Shown: positions 11,496-22,756 of the stretch, piece by piece | How the letters are laid out: each line of letters opens with the position of its first letter | How positions within the stretch are numbered: the stretch's first letter is position 1 | Source: Rhexocercosporidium sp. MPI-PUGE-AT-0058 | Lineage: Eukaryota > Ascomycota > Leotiomycetes > Helotiales | Assembly (NCBI GenBank): GCA_020746875.1 | Contig: JAGTJL010000013.1 | Location: 1,426,001-1,490,000, forward strand | DNA: 64,000 bases | Reading direction: 5' to 3' | Made by a program: the position numbers and the translations under genes | The notes under the pieces: model-generated | Seen by the model: the letters and a program-made list of their open reading frames with translations, nothing else | Told to the model about the DNA's origin: nothing | The model's database searches: none

Positions 11496-12748
11496 TCACT
11501 TCTGGGAGAGCTGGCTGTACAATGTAGCACCTCCGAGCGCAAGTATGATACCTAGAGCGTCCTTGACTGTCAGGACTCGCCCTTCGCTAACCCAGCCGTA
11601 TGTGAGGATAATGATTGTTTTTACACTTGAGAAAATGTTAGTGCGAGTTGCTGATAGATGAGGATTGGGCTTACTTTGATGCTACGTTGAATGTGAGAGC
11701 GCTCATTCTTCCGATGATAAGGAACTGGCTCAAGTTCTACAAAGAGGAGGGATGTTAGCTACGCTCGTCTAATTCGAGAATTGGCGATTGGACAGAACTT
11801 ACTAGAGCAGCGGCAGCAAGTCCAGACAGAAATAACGCCACAAGCGTATCATTCGGGATACTCGCAACATTGGGAACAGTATCAAAAAACGGCGCCACAA
11901 AAACCAAAAGCAGCACCGAGATAGGAGCCTGATTCAACAGTAGCTGCGGACTCGACACCGCGAAATCCTTCATCTTCTTCCCAATCCATACTTGGTAGAA
12001 GGCTGTCACTGTGAAAGCTGCTACGGCGATCGATGCGCCGAGTGTGGTTGTCCCTGCTGCATTTGAGTTCGTGAGCGAGACGCCTATGCAGACGGCTGCT
12101 AGGGCGAGGATTGTGAGGCCTGCGACGGTCTTGCCTAGGAAGAAGTATTGCAGGACTGCTACGCAGGGCGTAGTCATTATTTTAGCCAACCTAGAATATG
12201 CCATTAGTACAAAATTCAAAGACGAGAAGAGAAGGGAAGTCGCAGATTTGGGAAGAAATCGTACTGGTAGAATCCAACGGAATTATATGCCAAAGACAAG
12301 TTTCCCAAAATTAAAAAGCCGGCGAAGAAGCTGCAGAGCGGAATCATCTGCAGGAAGGGCAGCCGCACGGGAACGAATAGATTGAATGGGGATCGACTCG
12401 CGATCCAGAGGACGATTGTTGTACAGGTGAAATGCCACATTGCGAAGGTGATTTGCATGTTCTTCAATTGGGGGTCGCGGAAGATCCTGTGGTTACGGTC
12501 AGTACTTCCCTTTCCCATGATGTAATCCAGGCGCAGATTTTGGAGGGGTACCATTTATTCAGAAACACGAGCGTGACGGTACTGGCGATGTTCAGGAGAA
12601 TGCAGAGCATATCTACTATGCGACCTTTCGTGCTCTGTGGTTTCACGGGATCTCCAGTAACTTTGTCCTTTTCATGGTGTATTTCGCCGTCCACCAGGCC
12701 CATCTTGCTGCTCTCCAAGTCCTCATCTTCCCGCTTGACCTTGTTCAT
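11496..12748 (-). CDS. KT-type nucleotide-sugar transporter (TPT/NST, SLC35 family), copy 2
   Basis: Five exons (12748-12552, 12486-12265, 12190-11803, 11736-11675, 11625-11496) encode 332 residues. It is a diverged paralog of the neighbouring transporter: LNKWIFRDPQLKNMQ matches TNKAIFDDPNFKLMQ, YQLAKIMTTPCVAVLQY matches YQLCRVLLTPMTAIINY, SSPQLLLNQAPIS matches SSSQLLLNQAPIS, and the KT pair is kept in NVKTIIIL. Exon structure differs (five versus three exons), so the duplication is not recent. The protein ends LYSQLSQK. Like the family it should exchange a nucleotide sugar for the nucleoside monophosphate in the Golgi or ER membrane. It is tail to tail with copy 1 and divergent from ERG9. 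Cargo unknown. Confidence 0.88.
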
Positions 12749-13659
12749 GGCTGCAATTCGATCGTATGGTAAGGATTAAAGTCGAAGACTGGTGAAGATG
12801 CGAAGGGAAAGAACGCGCTTGCTCGCTCGTATTTCTTCAGGGGCTGAACTGGTTGGCTGGCTGGCTGGTCGGTCGGTCGGTCGTGTTGGAGCTGCTTCGG
12901 GTCAAGTCCGGTCGTGAGAAGAAGCAATTAATGAACGTGATGAGGTAGGACGGCTAGATGTCGCAAGGCGTATTTAGAACATGCTTCGTCCTCGAATGTA
13001 TGCTGCTGGTGCAAGATGCAAGATGCTGTTGGGAGAGCGCGCGGGTTTTCCACGACGATTATGGCATCGTATGCGTCTGTCAGCTATAATTGACGTACGG
13101 TTGTGGGAAGGTAGCATTTTGGGACGTGCTGCGGCACAATTCAGGGGCCAAGGGCCGGCGAGGCTGAAATTCTGCTGTTCCGCGCTGCAGCCTCGTATCC
13201 GAGCTCTCATTGGCTCGGCTAGCCAGGGGTCCATACTGCGCTGTGATTGGCCGGCGCGTCTGACCGCCTGCGACCCCGACTGACCACGCGGTGAGTCGGC
13301 GTTTCTGTAAATCCCCTTCTCTTCCTTCACCCAGCCAGACAGACCTCAATTATCCAGAGCTCGGTGCAAACCAATTCCTGTACATAAGCACGTCTGGCCC
13401 CTCCAACTCTCTTCTCTCTTCGCATATCCAACCCCTATCGTACCAAATCTCCTCCGTTCAATCGTCCTACCACTTACACGACAACTCGTCTGATTAAGGT
13501 GGGTGTTTGTTGCTCGGCTACGGGAAATGAACTTTCTGCACTAAGCCGCTGCACAAACTTTTGCGCGTATCCCGTCTTCTCCACCATCCGCGACAAAAAG
13601 AACGTCCAGTTCTTACAGACTTTCATCCTCCCCACTCTTCCCTCTCAGCCACCGCTACA
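12749..13659. promoter_or_regulatory. Divergent promoter of transporter copy 2 and ERG9
   Basis: No gene seen in these 911 bases. Two inverted CCAAT boxes, read as ATTGG, lie at 13209-13213 and 13246-13250, about 37 bases apart and roughly 0.4 kb before the ERG9 ATG. A GGCTGGCT/GGTCGGTC repeat lies near 12852-12882 close to the transporter. CCAAT boxes bind the Hap/CBC complex, which is known to affect ergosterol genes in Aspergillus; binding here is inference. Confidence 0.5.
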
Positions 13660-15247
13660 ATGGGCGTCCTAGGCCAACTGTTATATTTTTCCGTTCACCC
13701 AAATCAGTTGAGGTCTATCCTGCAATGGTACGTCTGGAGCTCCATCTGAATGTCCAATGTTCTACTGCTAATTACTGGCCAGGAAAATATGGCACGACCC
13801 TGTACACACGCGGAATCCTGCAAAGGAGTCTGCAAACCTCCAAGAATGCTTCAGATACCTTGAGATGACCAGTCGAAGTTTCAGCTCCGTCATCCAGGAA
13901 CTCAACCCTGAGCTGCTTGTCCCAGTCGCCCTCTTCTACCTGATTCTGCGGGGTTTGGATACGATCGAAGATGACATGACAATTCCCCTGGAGACCAAGG
14001 AGCCCAAGTTGAGGAAATTCCAGGACATACTCGAGGAGGAGGGCTGGACGTTCACTGAGAATGGACCCAACGAGAAGGATAGAGAGTTGCTGGTACATTT
14101 CGATGTGGTGATTGCGGAGTTCAAATTGGTCAAGCCAGCATACAGGAACATCATCAAGGACATCACCGAGAAGATGGGCAACGGTATGGCCGACTATGCG
14201 AACAATGCCGAGCACAACATCCACGGCGTCAACACCATCAAGGACTATGAACTGTACTGTCATTACGTTGCTGGTCTGGTTGGTGACGGTCTCACGAGGT
14301 TGTTTGTCGAGAGCAAACTTGCAAACCCTGCCCTTCTCAAGCGACCAGAACTCTCCGAATCGATGGGTCAATTCCTGCAAAAGACAAACATCATTCGTGA
14401 TATCCGCGAGGACTTCGATGATAAGAGACGGTTCTGGCCAAAAGAGATCTGGTCCAAGCATGTCACGAAATTCGATGATCTTTTCGACCCCAAAAACATA
14501 GATATCGCCATCAATTGCAGTTCGGAAATGGTTCTCAACTCCCTCCGTCATGCGGATGAGTGCTTGTTCTACATGGCTGGTATCAAGGACCAGAGTGTTT
14601 TCAACTTCGTGGCAATCCCACAGTCGATGGCCATTGCTACCTTGGAGCTCGTCTTCCACAACCCCAACATCTTCAAGAAGAACGTCAAGATCACAAAGGG
14701 TGATGCGTGCCAATTGATGATGGAGTCATCACAGAATCTCCGCTCGGTGTGCGAAATCTTCAAGAGATACATTGACAGAATTCATAAGAAGAACTCTCCC
14801 AAAGATCCCAACTACCTCGAAATCAGCATTGCCTGCGCCAAGGTAAGAAGCCACCCCTACAATCTCTGTACATTGCTAACGAATCAGGTTGAACAATTTA
14901 TCGAGTCCATCTTCCCATCCCAAGATCCTAAAGCCTTGTCTCTCATCCACAAGGGCGAGATCGAACCTTCGGCCGCGAAGAAGGCTGCTGATGATTCAGA
15001 GGCAAAGAAGGATGTCTTCTTCCTCCTATTAGCGGTCTTGGGTACCTTGGCCGTGATATCAGGATTGATGGTAAGCACCACACAGACTTTACTAGACCCC
15101 GCTAACAAACTACAGATCGGCGCTGCATATTTGGCAGGTGCACGCTTTGACGTTGCTCTCAAGGAGCTCAGCAAAGGCAATATCTTCGCAAAGAGTGGCG
15201 AGGAAGCTCAAGCCATCGTCAACCAACACGATCACGTCGAGCTATGA
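13660..15247 (+). CDS. ERG9: Squalene synthase (farnesyl-diphosphate farnesyltransferase)
   Basis: Four exons (13660-13727, 13783-14842, 14888-15070, 15116-15247; introns 55, 45 and 45 bp) give 480 residues. The enzyme joins two farnesyl diphosphates and reduces the product with NADPH to squalene, the first committed sterol step, on the ER. The first aspartate-rich motif is DTIEDD at 82-87, the second is [11 protein letters not shown] at about 226-236. The substrate loop [10 protein letters not shown] and the FWPKEIW segment are in the expected places. A hydrophobic C-terminal anchor ([19 protein letters not shown]) at about 418-437 is followed by a further 40-residue tail. Length and domain order match fungal ERG9. 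The small first exon is supported by restoration of a Trp codon across the first intron. Confidence 0.97.
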
Positions 15248-16995
15248 TCTCTACCTGCTTCTTACCTGTTTTTATATACCACGAGCGTCCATATTACCCG
15301 GCGTTCTCTGGGGACTGGGAGCGATGTACCTCTGTACTATACATAAGTCTAAGCTAATAATTCTTGCAATGAAAGACATGCAATTCCGACCCCCCTAACC
15401 CGCCAACTTTCTAGGTTTGTGCTTCTTTGGGTTTGGAGTCTTTCGAGGTTTGGAAACCCCCTCCCCCCCCCCCCCCCCCTTTCCCCCTTGCTTGAGATGT
15501 GAGATGTGAGTGAGATGCGGGCCCGAAAATAGCACGGATGTCAAATTGCAATTCGGTCTTATCAATGACTGTTGGTTGTGCCGAAGATGTGCTGAAATTC
15601 ACGACTGCGATTGTCCTGTGATGGGAACGCCTTCTGCAGACCTCTCTTTTCTCAATAGGGAGGGGCAGTTGGCGGATCTGCATACATATCTATATACATG
15701 AACACCTGTCTACATATACCGCGTGATATATGAGCGTGGTAGGCTTGGTTTGCCTTTCGTGATGCTGTATATCTGATTCTACCTTATAGGTAGGGGAGTG
15801 TGGTTGCTGGTGAAGAGTTGCGTAGGGGATAGAGGTGAGTTAAGGGTTAAGGAAGGGCGTTGATGATATTGGTCTGTTTAACATGCTTTTCATGTCAATT
15901 TTAGAATGCTATGTATGCGTTCAGCAGAATTCCACTTACCATTATCCTCGCTTCACTTTTAGTTTTTGCTTGCTTGGATGTGATTACGAACTATCTGCGC
16001 TCGTTCGGTGTGCTCTTTTGATGTTAAACACCTAGATCTTAGCTTTTGCTTTTGATTCCAAGACAGCTTTCGTTGATGTCACTCAACCTCTGACTCCTTT
16101 CCAATTCTAGCTGTTTACATTCCTCCTTTATTTGGGGGTTTAAAGCCAGGCTAGGTAGGGTAAGAGGCGAGGGCCTTTGTTGATATCAATGCGTCAAGCG
16201 ACGGCCATGAGGTATTCTGTGTTCTTGGCAGGCAAGCCAGCAGCGCTTTGTTTGTTTTTTATTCAATCTATGTCTTTACGTATTTATCAGCCAGTGTCAA
16301 GTGATGATTTATTGTGTCGTTGGGTTTCAATCTTGCTCTCTTTGCGAAGTCTCAAGTTCAAGTGAGCGCTCATCTCACCTTGCCACCTGACAGTTTTGCC
16401 GTTGTTCTTTCGCAGCCGCAGTGCTTTGGTGGTTGAAGATGAGGTTGACCCTTGCCCTAGTACTTAGGTATAGGATCCATGGAATATTTTCAACCCGAAT
16501 TTGAATCTTTTTAGGGTCCGTCTAGTGACGAGAGATTCACTTTCAAGCACAAGGTGGACGCTGCTATCAGTCCAAGCTACCCAGTTGCGAGATAATTTCG
16601 ATGGCCGCTGGACAGGCGTATTTGGGAGATATCAAGCTAGTCTGGACACTCGGTGTCTTGTCTTCATATCTGTACCCAGCCAACATAGCAGATTGCTTCA
16701 TGCCGAGTGGATCTCAAATTCTCTCGTCTTCTCATCCGTACTTAACAGGCACTCGCTCCATCGATCAATGATCTAATCTTTGCCCGTTCCTTTTTGTCAC
16801 ACGGTCACGAGTTCAGAGTAGTCAAAGTTTATCATCATCATCATCATCATCAGAAGTGGAGTCTCATTTAAATATCGCCCGAAGGCACCGCTCGCTCGCT
16901 CGCTCCAGTCCAGACCCTGCACCAATTTTCGTCTCGCTAAAACCACACAACACCGAACGGAAAACAAACACCAGCACGACAACCACGACCACCCA
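15248..16995. other. Long convergent intergenic stretch, no gene recognised
   Basis: It holds the ERG9 3' end, a 17-C homopolymer at 15463-15479 and an ATC repeat near 16831-16851 just beyond the neighbouring stop. Short open frames at 15510, 16177 and 16501 have no recognisable motif or codon pattern. Confidence 0.45.
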
Positions 16996-18156
16996 TTACG
17001 CAAACCTCCCATTCACCCTAGCCCTCTCCCCGCCACCCTGAAACCGCCGTCTCCAAGCCCGCTGTCTCGCCAACCTACTCCTCCCACCATTCCTCGCCCA
17101 CCGACGTCTCTGCAACCTCTCTCTCTCCCGCTCCGCGGCCTCACCAGCTAATATCTCATCTCCTTCTTCTTCCCAGTCTGCAACGCTCCAGATGGTGGTG
17201 GTGCCTCTGTAGGTGCGGGTGAAGTGAGAGGGGGTGGGGTTGTTGTAAAGGATTGCGGGTGGGCCTTGGTAGGGGACGATTCCGTCGTCGATGTCGTCGT
17301 CGTCATCGTCGCTCATCTCGATGTCTTGGTTCTGGTTCTCGTTGGCGAGACGAGGGGATGGTGGGATGGATATTGTGCCGTCTGGATCGGCGATGGTGTG
17401 ATCTTCGGCTAGGAAGTTGAGAGGAGAAGGGGGTGCGGAGATGGTGCGGTCGGGCGAGGGAGAAATAGTTCGCTTGGGAGAGGGGGAGATGGTTCGGTCG
17501 GGAGAAGGGGAGCGTTCGGTTGAGAGAGAGAGGTTGGGAGAGAAGGGAGGTCGGTTGGCGTCTTCTCCCATGTGTCTGTCCAAGATGGACTGCTTGATTC
17601 GGACTTTGCCATATAGACGATGGACTTGTGGCTCCTCAATCTCCTCTTCCTGTTCCTCATCCTCATTCTCGTCTGAATCTCCGCCAAGGTTCAGCTCCGA
17701 GATATCATCCTCATCATCATCCTCGCTCTCCTTATGCGACGAGATGTCGATGATCGAAATGCCATCCTCTTCCTCATCATCTGAGATGGTGATGACTGCT
17801 CGCTCTCCTTCTTCTTCATCGTCCGACAATCTGATATCAACAGCTGGCTCCGAGGTTTCACTCTCATCATCGCCCTCGCTTCTTCCTCTGATATACACCA
17901 CTCCATCTGATGCAACGGACGGCGAACGCAGCGCCGCCGAAGCACCAGATGGAGCGGGTACCGAACCGTCCAGATCTAACTCCGAGACATCGTCGTCGAA
18001 GAGTCCGACGTTCTCGTTGTAGAAGACTTGCAGACCGGGAGCTGAGACAGCTGGTCTTGGTGTTTCTGGCTGATGGTTGCGAGCTATCCGAGCGTTGGTG
18101 AGGCTTTGGAGAGGGCTTTGGACGCCGAGTGGGTTCTGGTCTCGTGTTCGGGCCAT
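16996..18156 (-). CDS. Acidic, disordered protein with an array of SUMO-interaction-like motifs
   Basis: A single exon of 386 residues from ATG 18156; the frame stays open upstream but that part is low-complexity leader. The N-terminal half carries four short beta-type hydrophobic clusters each followed by acidic residues: VVYIRGRSEGDDESE (about 86), VDIRLSDDEEE (106), VITISDDEEED (121) and IIDISSHKESEDDD (135). This is the pattern of SUMO-interaction motifs. A second repeat, VSELDLDG and ISELNLGG, occurs at about 57 and 152. A Ser/Pro block repeats DRTISPSP-like units (proline-directed kinase sites). The C terminus is Arg-rich (RERLQRRRWARNGG, RQRAWRRRF), consistent with nuclear or nucleic-acid binding. 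No named family recognised; a SUMO-dependent nuclear role, for example a STUbL-like or scaffold protein, is inference and no RING cysteines are present. Confidence 0.7.
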   Translation of the reverse strand: MARTRDQNPLGVQSPLQSLTNARIARNHQPETPRPAVSAPGLQVFYNENVGLFDDDVSELDLDGSVPAPSGASAALRSPSVASDGVVYIRGRSEGDDESETSEPAVDIRLSDDEEEGERAVITISDDEEEDGISIIDISSHKESEDDDEDDISELNLGGDSDENEDEEQEEEIEEPQVHRLYGKVRIKQSILDRHMGEDANRPPFSPNLSLSTERSPSPDRTISPSPKRTISPSPDRTISAPPSPLNFLAEDHTIADPDGTISIPPSPRLANENQNQDIEMSDDDDDDIDDGIVPYQGPPAILYNNPTPSHFTRTYRGTTTIWSVADWEEEGDEILAGEAAERERERLQRRRWARNGGRSRLARQRAWRRRFQGGGERARVNGRFA

Positions 18157-20633
18157 TGTTGTTAGTGGTGTGAGATGAGATGGGACGAGTGTGGTATGGA
18201 GGAGAAGAGAAGAGAGAGGAGGGAGGTCGATTGATGTTGTGATGAAGAACGAATTGATGAAAGAGTTGCTTTTGCTTTTGCTTTGCCGTTGCTGTTGCAG
18301 TGGAGTGGGAGAAATCGTCGATCTGTCGTTGCTGCAGGTGAAAGAGAGAAAGGAAGCCAAAGGTTTGGATTCCTCAAGAACCGCGAGATCATGTAATTCG
18401 CTACCTGAGCCTCCATCATGGCTATTGAGAACGATGCCATTGTTTGTGAGCTGAGGGTTCTTGCTATTGAGTTTAGGTTGTTGCTCGCTTGCTATTGTGA
18501 AAATGCATCAATAGGGGGTTAAGCGAGGTTAAACGGAGGAGAAAATGGGCAACATAAGCGAAGCGAGGGAGCTCATAATTGAGAAAGCAATAACATTAAT
18601 TGTAATTACTGTTCCTTGGAGCTAGTATATAGCTATGGATTCATAGAATCGTTCAGGAGGCCAAAGGATGTTGTTGTGGCTTTCTTTGGGATCTTTTCTT
18701 GTGCGGTGCTTAAGATCTTCCAAAGAGTTTTGCGCAAATCTTACGGTCTAGTATGTAGCCCAATAATGATGACAGCCACGTCAATTGAATTGAAACATTT
18801 GCCAATTGGGAAGGGTAACAAGTGGTCTTTGCATAGCTATCAGACGATGCGACACAATTGGAGGAGCGGCTCAACACTCCCCCAGATGCCTGACAGATTC
18901 GCTCAGAGATACTGACAATATCTTCGGGGTTATAAGTGCATTCGTAGTTTTATACATCGATTAATTTTGGGAATAGGTGTCAATCTTTGGTGGATTTTCT
19001 TTAGATTGAGGAATTTTTGTTGACATTAGGAGGTAAGCGACGCGACCATGTTGTCCTGTTTGCTTGAGAAACCGCCATCCACCGCCATGACGTTGCTAGG
19101 AGCCAAAGACTATTTTATGAACCAGAGCTATAAGAATTTTAAGTCTTCATTGTCTACGTGATTCGAATTATGAGGGAAACGCATCAGCACTGCCTTGGAT
19201 ATCTTGAGGATATCAAATCTTGGGGACAGAAAATGCTGTAATATCTCATGAAGATATGACGGATCAAAATGAATGAATTCAAACCAGATCAAGTAATTAT
19301 ATTCTTACTTGCAGATACATTTGTACATACGAGAAGCCTCTAGACTTCCATACAATACTTGTACTTTAAGCGTGCTAGTATTTAAGGTTCCTGTTATACG
19401 AATAGACTATCATCTGTCTTAGGTAAGTACTAATGAATAGAGATCACTTTACTTACGTAAGCTCTATTGATAACCAAAATCTATCTTAGGCAGGCTGAGT
19501 GGGACGAAGAAGATGTCAGGAGAAAGCGAGGCTGACCAAATCTCTGGCTAAATGAATGCTTACACCCGATTTTTTTTTACTACATCCTTGGGTCAGAGCC
19601 TGTGAAAATAATTTCGAGACATTTTTTCAAGGGACAAGTCAAAATTGAGAAATCAGATTTAAGTCTTGACATCATTTATTTAGTAAAATAACTCGCTTCG
19701 GACACGAAATTTCGCCGCTTTGGGGGACAGGCCGCTTTGCTCGGCCGAGGTAAGGGAAGCTCGGTCTCGGCAGCCCTCTTTTTGTTCTAGAAATTCCTTT
19801 CTTTTTCTTGTATATAGCTGTGTACCTCTAAGTTGGTGGCGCGCAAACAGCTGTCAACCTATTTCGAGCGCGTTTCCCAAGTCTCAGGGTCCACGGACGT
19901 GGCGGTATGGCAGGGACATCGGATGTGGCGCGCTCAAGAACCAACATCCCTTGCATGCATCCGAAATTCGAATGACTGCCTCCGTGCAGGAATAGAGTAG
20001 CTAGAGACAATGACTTGAACATGGCCAATGGTAGCATCAGGAGGGCTTCCAGAACAATTTCAGAGGGGTGCCACATGTATGTTGGAGATGTTAGTGGAAT
20101 CAGCTACGACTGGTCACTTTCCAAGCGAGGTACCAAATTTCCGTCCACACGGGGTGCTCAATGGCGATGTTTCTCTGTTGGACGTTACATATCTGGATCC
20201 TCATTCCTGGACTGGAAATTGGCGCTGCGGGTGTCGTAACATTGCTGCAGCTACCCGTCTTCTGGTTGGTTCATCTGAAGTCGAGTTCCCGTGCCAGGCG
20301 TTGTGAACAAAGAGAGGAGATTTCGATCATGTATGCCCGGATTATCGAAGGGTTTGTGTCTCCTGGCATTGGTCAAAAATACTCATTCTAATGAAGGAAC
20401 CGAGCAAGTACCATTGGTTCTTCCCTGCTAGATGCCCGAGGGGTGATGGTGCCGCAAGGAGACAAGGACATTTATTGCTCTCCAACCCCACAAGAGGTTC
20501 TGAATAGAAAGACAAGTATTCATTGTTTTCTACTAGCTGTCGAAGGACTGTCGAAGGTCATAAAGCTCACATATGGCTCGAGTTGTTTCTTTTTCCCTTC
20601 AATCAATGCACAGAAATCTCAGCATCTTTAATC
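18157..20633. other. Gene-poor, A/T-rich interval
   Basis: Almost 2.5 kb without a gene I can support. Base composition is visibly more A/T-rich from about 18.5 to 19.7 kb than around the housekeeping genes. Several 60-99 codon frames (18616, 19720, 20015, 20028) overlap one another in different frames and have no recognisable domain. It could hold an old, mutated element, but no terminal repeats or transposase motifs were seen. Confidence 0.4.
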
Positions 20634-22756
20634 ATGCATTCAGCCAAGTGCCTTTTTGTTTTGGTTCTCGTATCGCTGGTTGGAGCACTGCAAAATCCTC
20701 ATGAAGAAGCTGCGAAGTTTCTCAAGAGATCAACACCACCAGAGTCTGCCGAGAATAACCTTCGTTCGTCAAACGGAGGACTGTTTCTGAATCAGAGAAC
20801 AGCGAGTGAGTCAATTGAGACATTCACACCTCAAGCAAAGCCAACTTGTTCTAGAATTCGCTGTCAAAGGCAATGAGTTGCCAGAAGTTGATGTATGTTC
20901 ACTCTATGGAGCACTAGACGCTGCTTCTAAGAGAAATGACTAACTTCAAGCCTCAATCTCTAGTTCAACATTGGCGAGTCCTATGCCGGCACACTACCAA
21001 TTGATCCCCCCACAGTGGCAAATGCGAACAGTCTCTGGTTCTGGTTCTTCCCATCAACAAACCCAGCTGCCAAAAAGGAAATTGTCATCTGGCTTAGTGG
21101 GGGACCGGGCTGTAGTTCACTTTCAGCTGTACTTCAAGGAAATGGTAGGTTCCTTTGACTTGCCATCATATCAACTCATTAACTTCTAGCAGGGCCTTTT
21201 TCTTGGCTATCTGGAACATACAAGCCTGTTGCCAACGGTAGGTCTCAATCAAATTCCAGGTTAAGCAGTTCACTCTTTGAACTGCAGAGACATTCCCGCA
21301 CGCAATAGCCGATTGACAGTACTGACACTTATGCAGCTTATAGTTGGAATAAGCTCACGAATGTCATCTACGTTGATCAGCCTGTTGGGACTGGTTTCTC
21401 CCAGGGAAATATCCTGGTCAACAACGAAACTGAGGTTGCCACGCACTTCATGGGATTTTGGAAGAATTTTGTTGATACGTTTTCTATCCAAGGCTACAAG
21501 ATATACATCACTGGCGAGAGCTGTAAGTTTTTCTGGGACTCCTATCCCTACAGCCTGGGATTCTTCAGCTTCATTCGGGCTTGGGAAGACTCCCCACAGA
21601 ATCTATCTTCATGGAAAGTACTGACTGAGAAATCGATGCTGGTCAATATATTCCATACATAGCTTCGGCAATGCTTGAAAACGGTAACAAGACTTATTTC
21701 AATGTCACGGGTGTGCAGATCAACGATCCAGTGGTTAATTACCCAGACACATTGCAACAAGGTACGTGAGAAACAAAGCAAATTTCGATAAAATAAAGTT
21801 AATCGGCCTAGTCCCCGTCGTACCTGCACTAGAAAAGTAAGTAAATAGGCACTTATATCCACCATTTGCTCCCTAATAATACGCTCCTAACCTAGCCCAG
21901 ATACAAGAGTGTTATTGGCTTGGATGACACCGTAGTAGCCGGCTTCAAAGCACGAGCAGACTCCTGCGGCTACACAACTTACCACAGCCGACACACAACC
22001 AACTTCCCTCCGACGGGGCCGATTCCGGCTCCGCCAAGCTCAGCTTCCCCAGGATGCAGTTTGTGGGGTGAAATAGTTGGCACTGCTTTCACGGCTAACC
22101 CGTGCTTCAATGTCTACCACCTTACAGACTACTGTCCATATCTCTGGTCTGAGCTTGGTTATCCGTTTTCGGGAAGTGGCCCAAGCAACTACTTCAACCG
22201 TTCTGATGTCCAGAGAGCCATTCATGCCCCACGTACCAACTTCTTCGTCTGCGAGACTAAGCCCAACATCTTCCCAGCGACGGATCAATCGTTGCCTTCT
22301 GCTCTTGGACCTCTTCCGTCCGTGATCGATCACACGAAGAACGTCATCATTTCACATGGTCTTCTTGACTTCTTGCTCTTCGCTGACGGCTCGCTGATCA
22401 CTATTCAGAACATGGTAAGTACCCTTCCTCTGATTGTTACAGTCTTTGTTCCACTTTATTATTCATTTCAACTGCTTTCAATTATTCATCATTCAGGCCC
22501 AGCTAATCTCATTTTTTAGACTTGGGGCGGTCTCCAAGGCTTCCGTACGCCTCTCGGTTCAACATTCAACTTCAATGTTCCCAATCAAGCCAACCAAGGC
22601 ACCACGCATTCTGAGCGTGGATTGACCTTCGTGACGGTCAATCTCTCAGGGCACTTTGTTCTCCAATACACTCCGGGGGCTGCTTACAGACAGCTGGAGT
22701 TTCTTTTGGGGAGAATCTCGAGCTTGGAGCAGACTGGGAAATTCACGACTGGGTAG
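20634..22756 (+). CDS. Secreted serine carboxypeptidase (S10), probably disrupted at one splice site
   Basis: Nine exons (20634-20805, 20855-20892, 20964-21144, 21193-21237, 21337-21522, 21636-21761, 21812-21836, 21901-22414, 22520-22756) would give 507 residues. A signal peptide ([20 protein letters not shown]) starts the protein. Family marks are [20 protein letters not shown], the nucleophile motif GESYAG split by intron 5, the Asp in HGLLDFLL and the His in LSGHFVLQY, so all catalytic residues are present. The enzyme would remove C-terminal amino acids in an acidic exterior or vacuole. The oddity is intron 5: donor GTAAGT at 21523 and a branch-like TACTGAC are normal, but the bases just before the required exon start (21634-21635) are CG instead of AG. 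The alternative upstream AGs at 21600 region and 21629 give an immediate stop. It is therefore either a recent loss of function or a base error. Confidence 0.75.

Noticed and set aside
13772..14713. 313-codon minus-strand frame over ERG9
   Set aside because: Antisense shadow of the strongly supported squalene synthase; no family signal.
20015..20391. Overlapping 74-92 codon frames before the carboxypeptidase
   Set aside because: No recognisable family, frames conflict, and no splice model joins them to a known gene.
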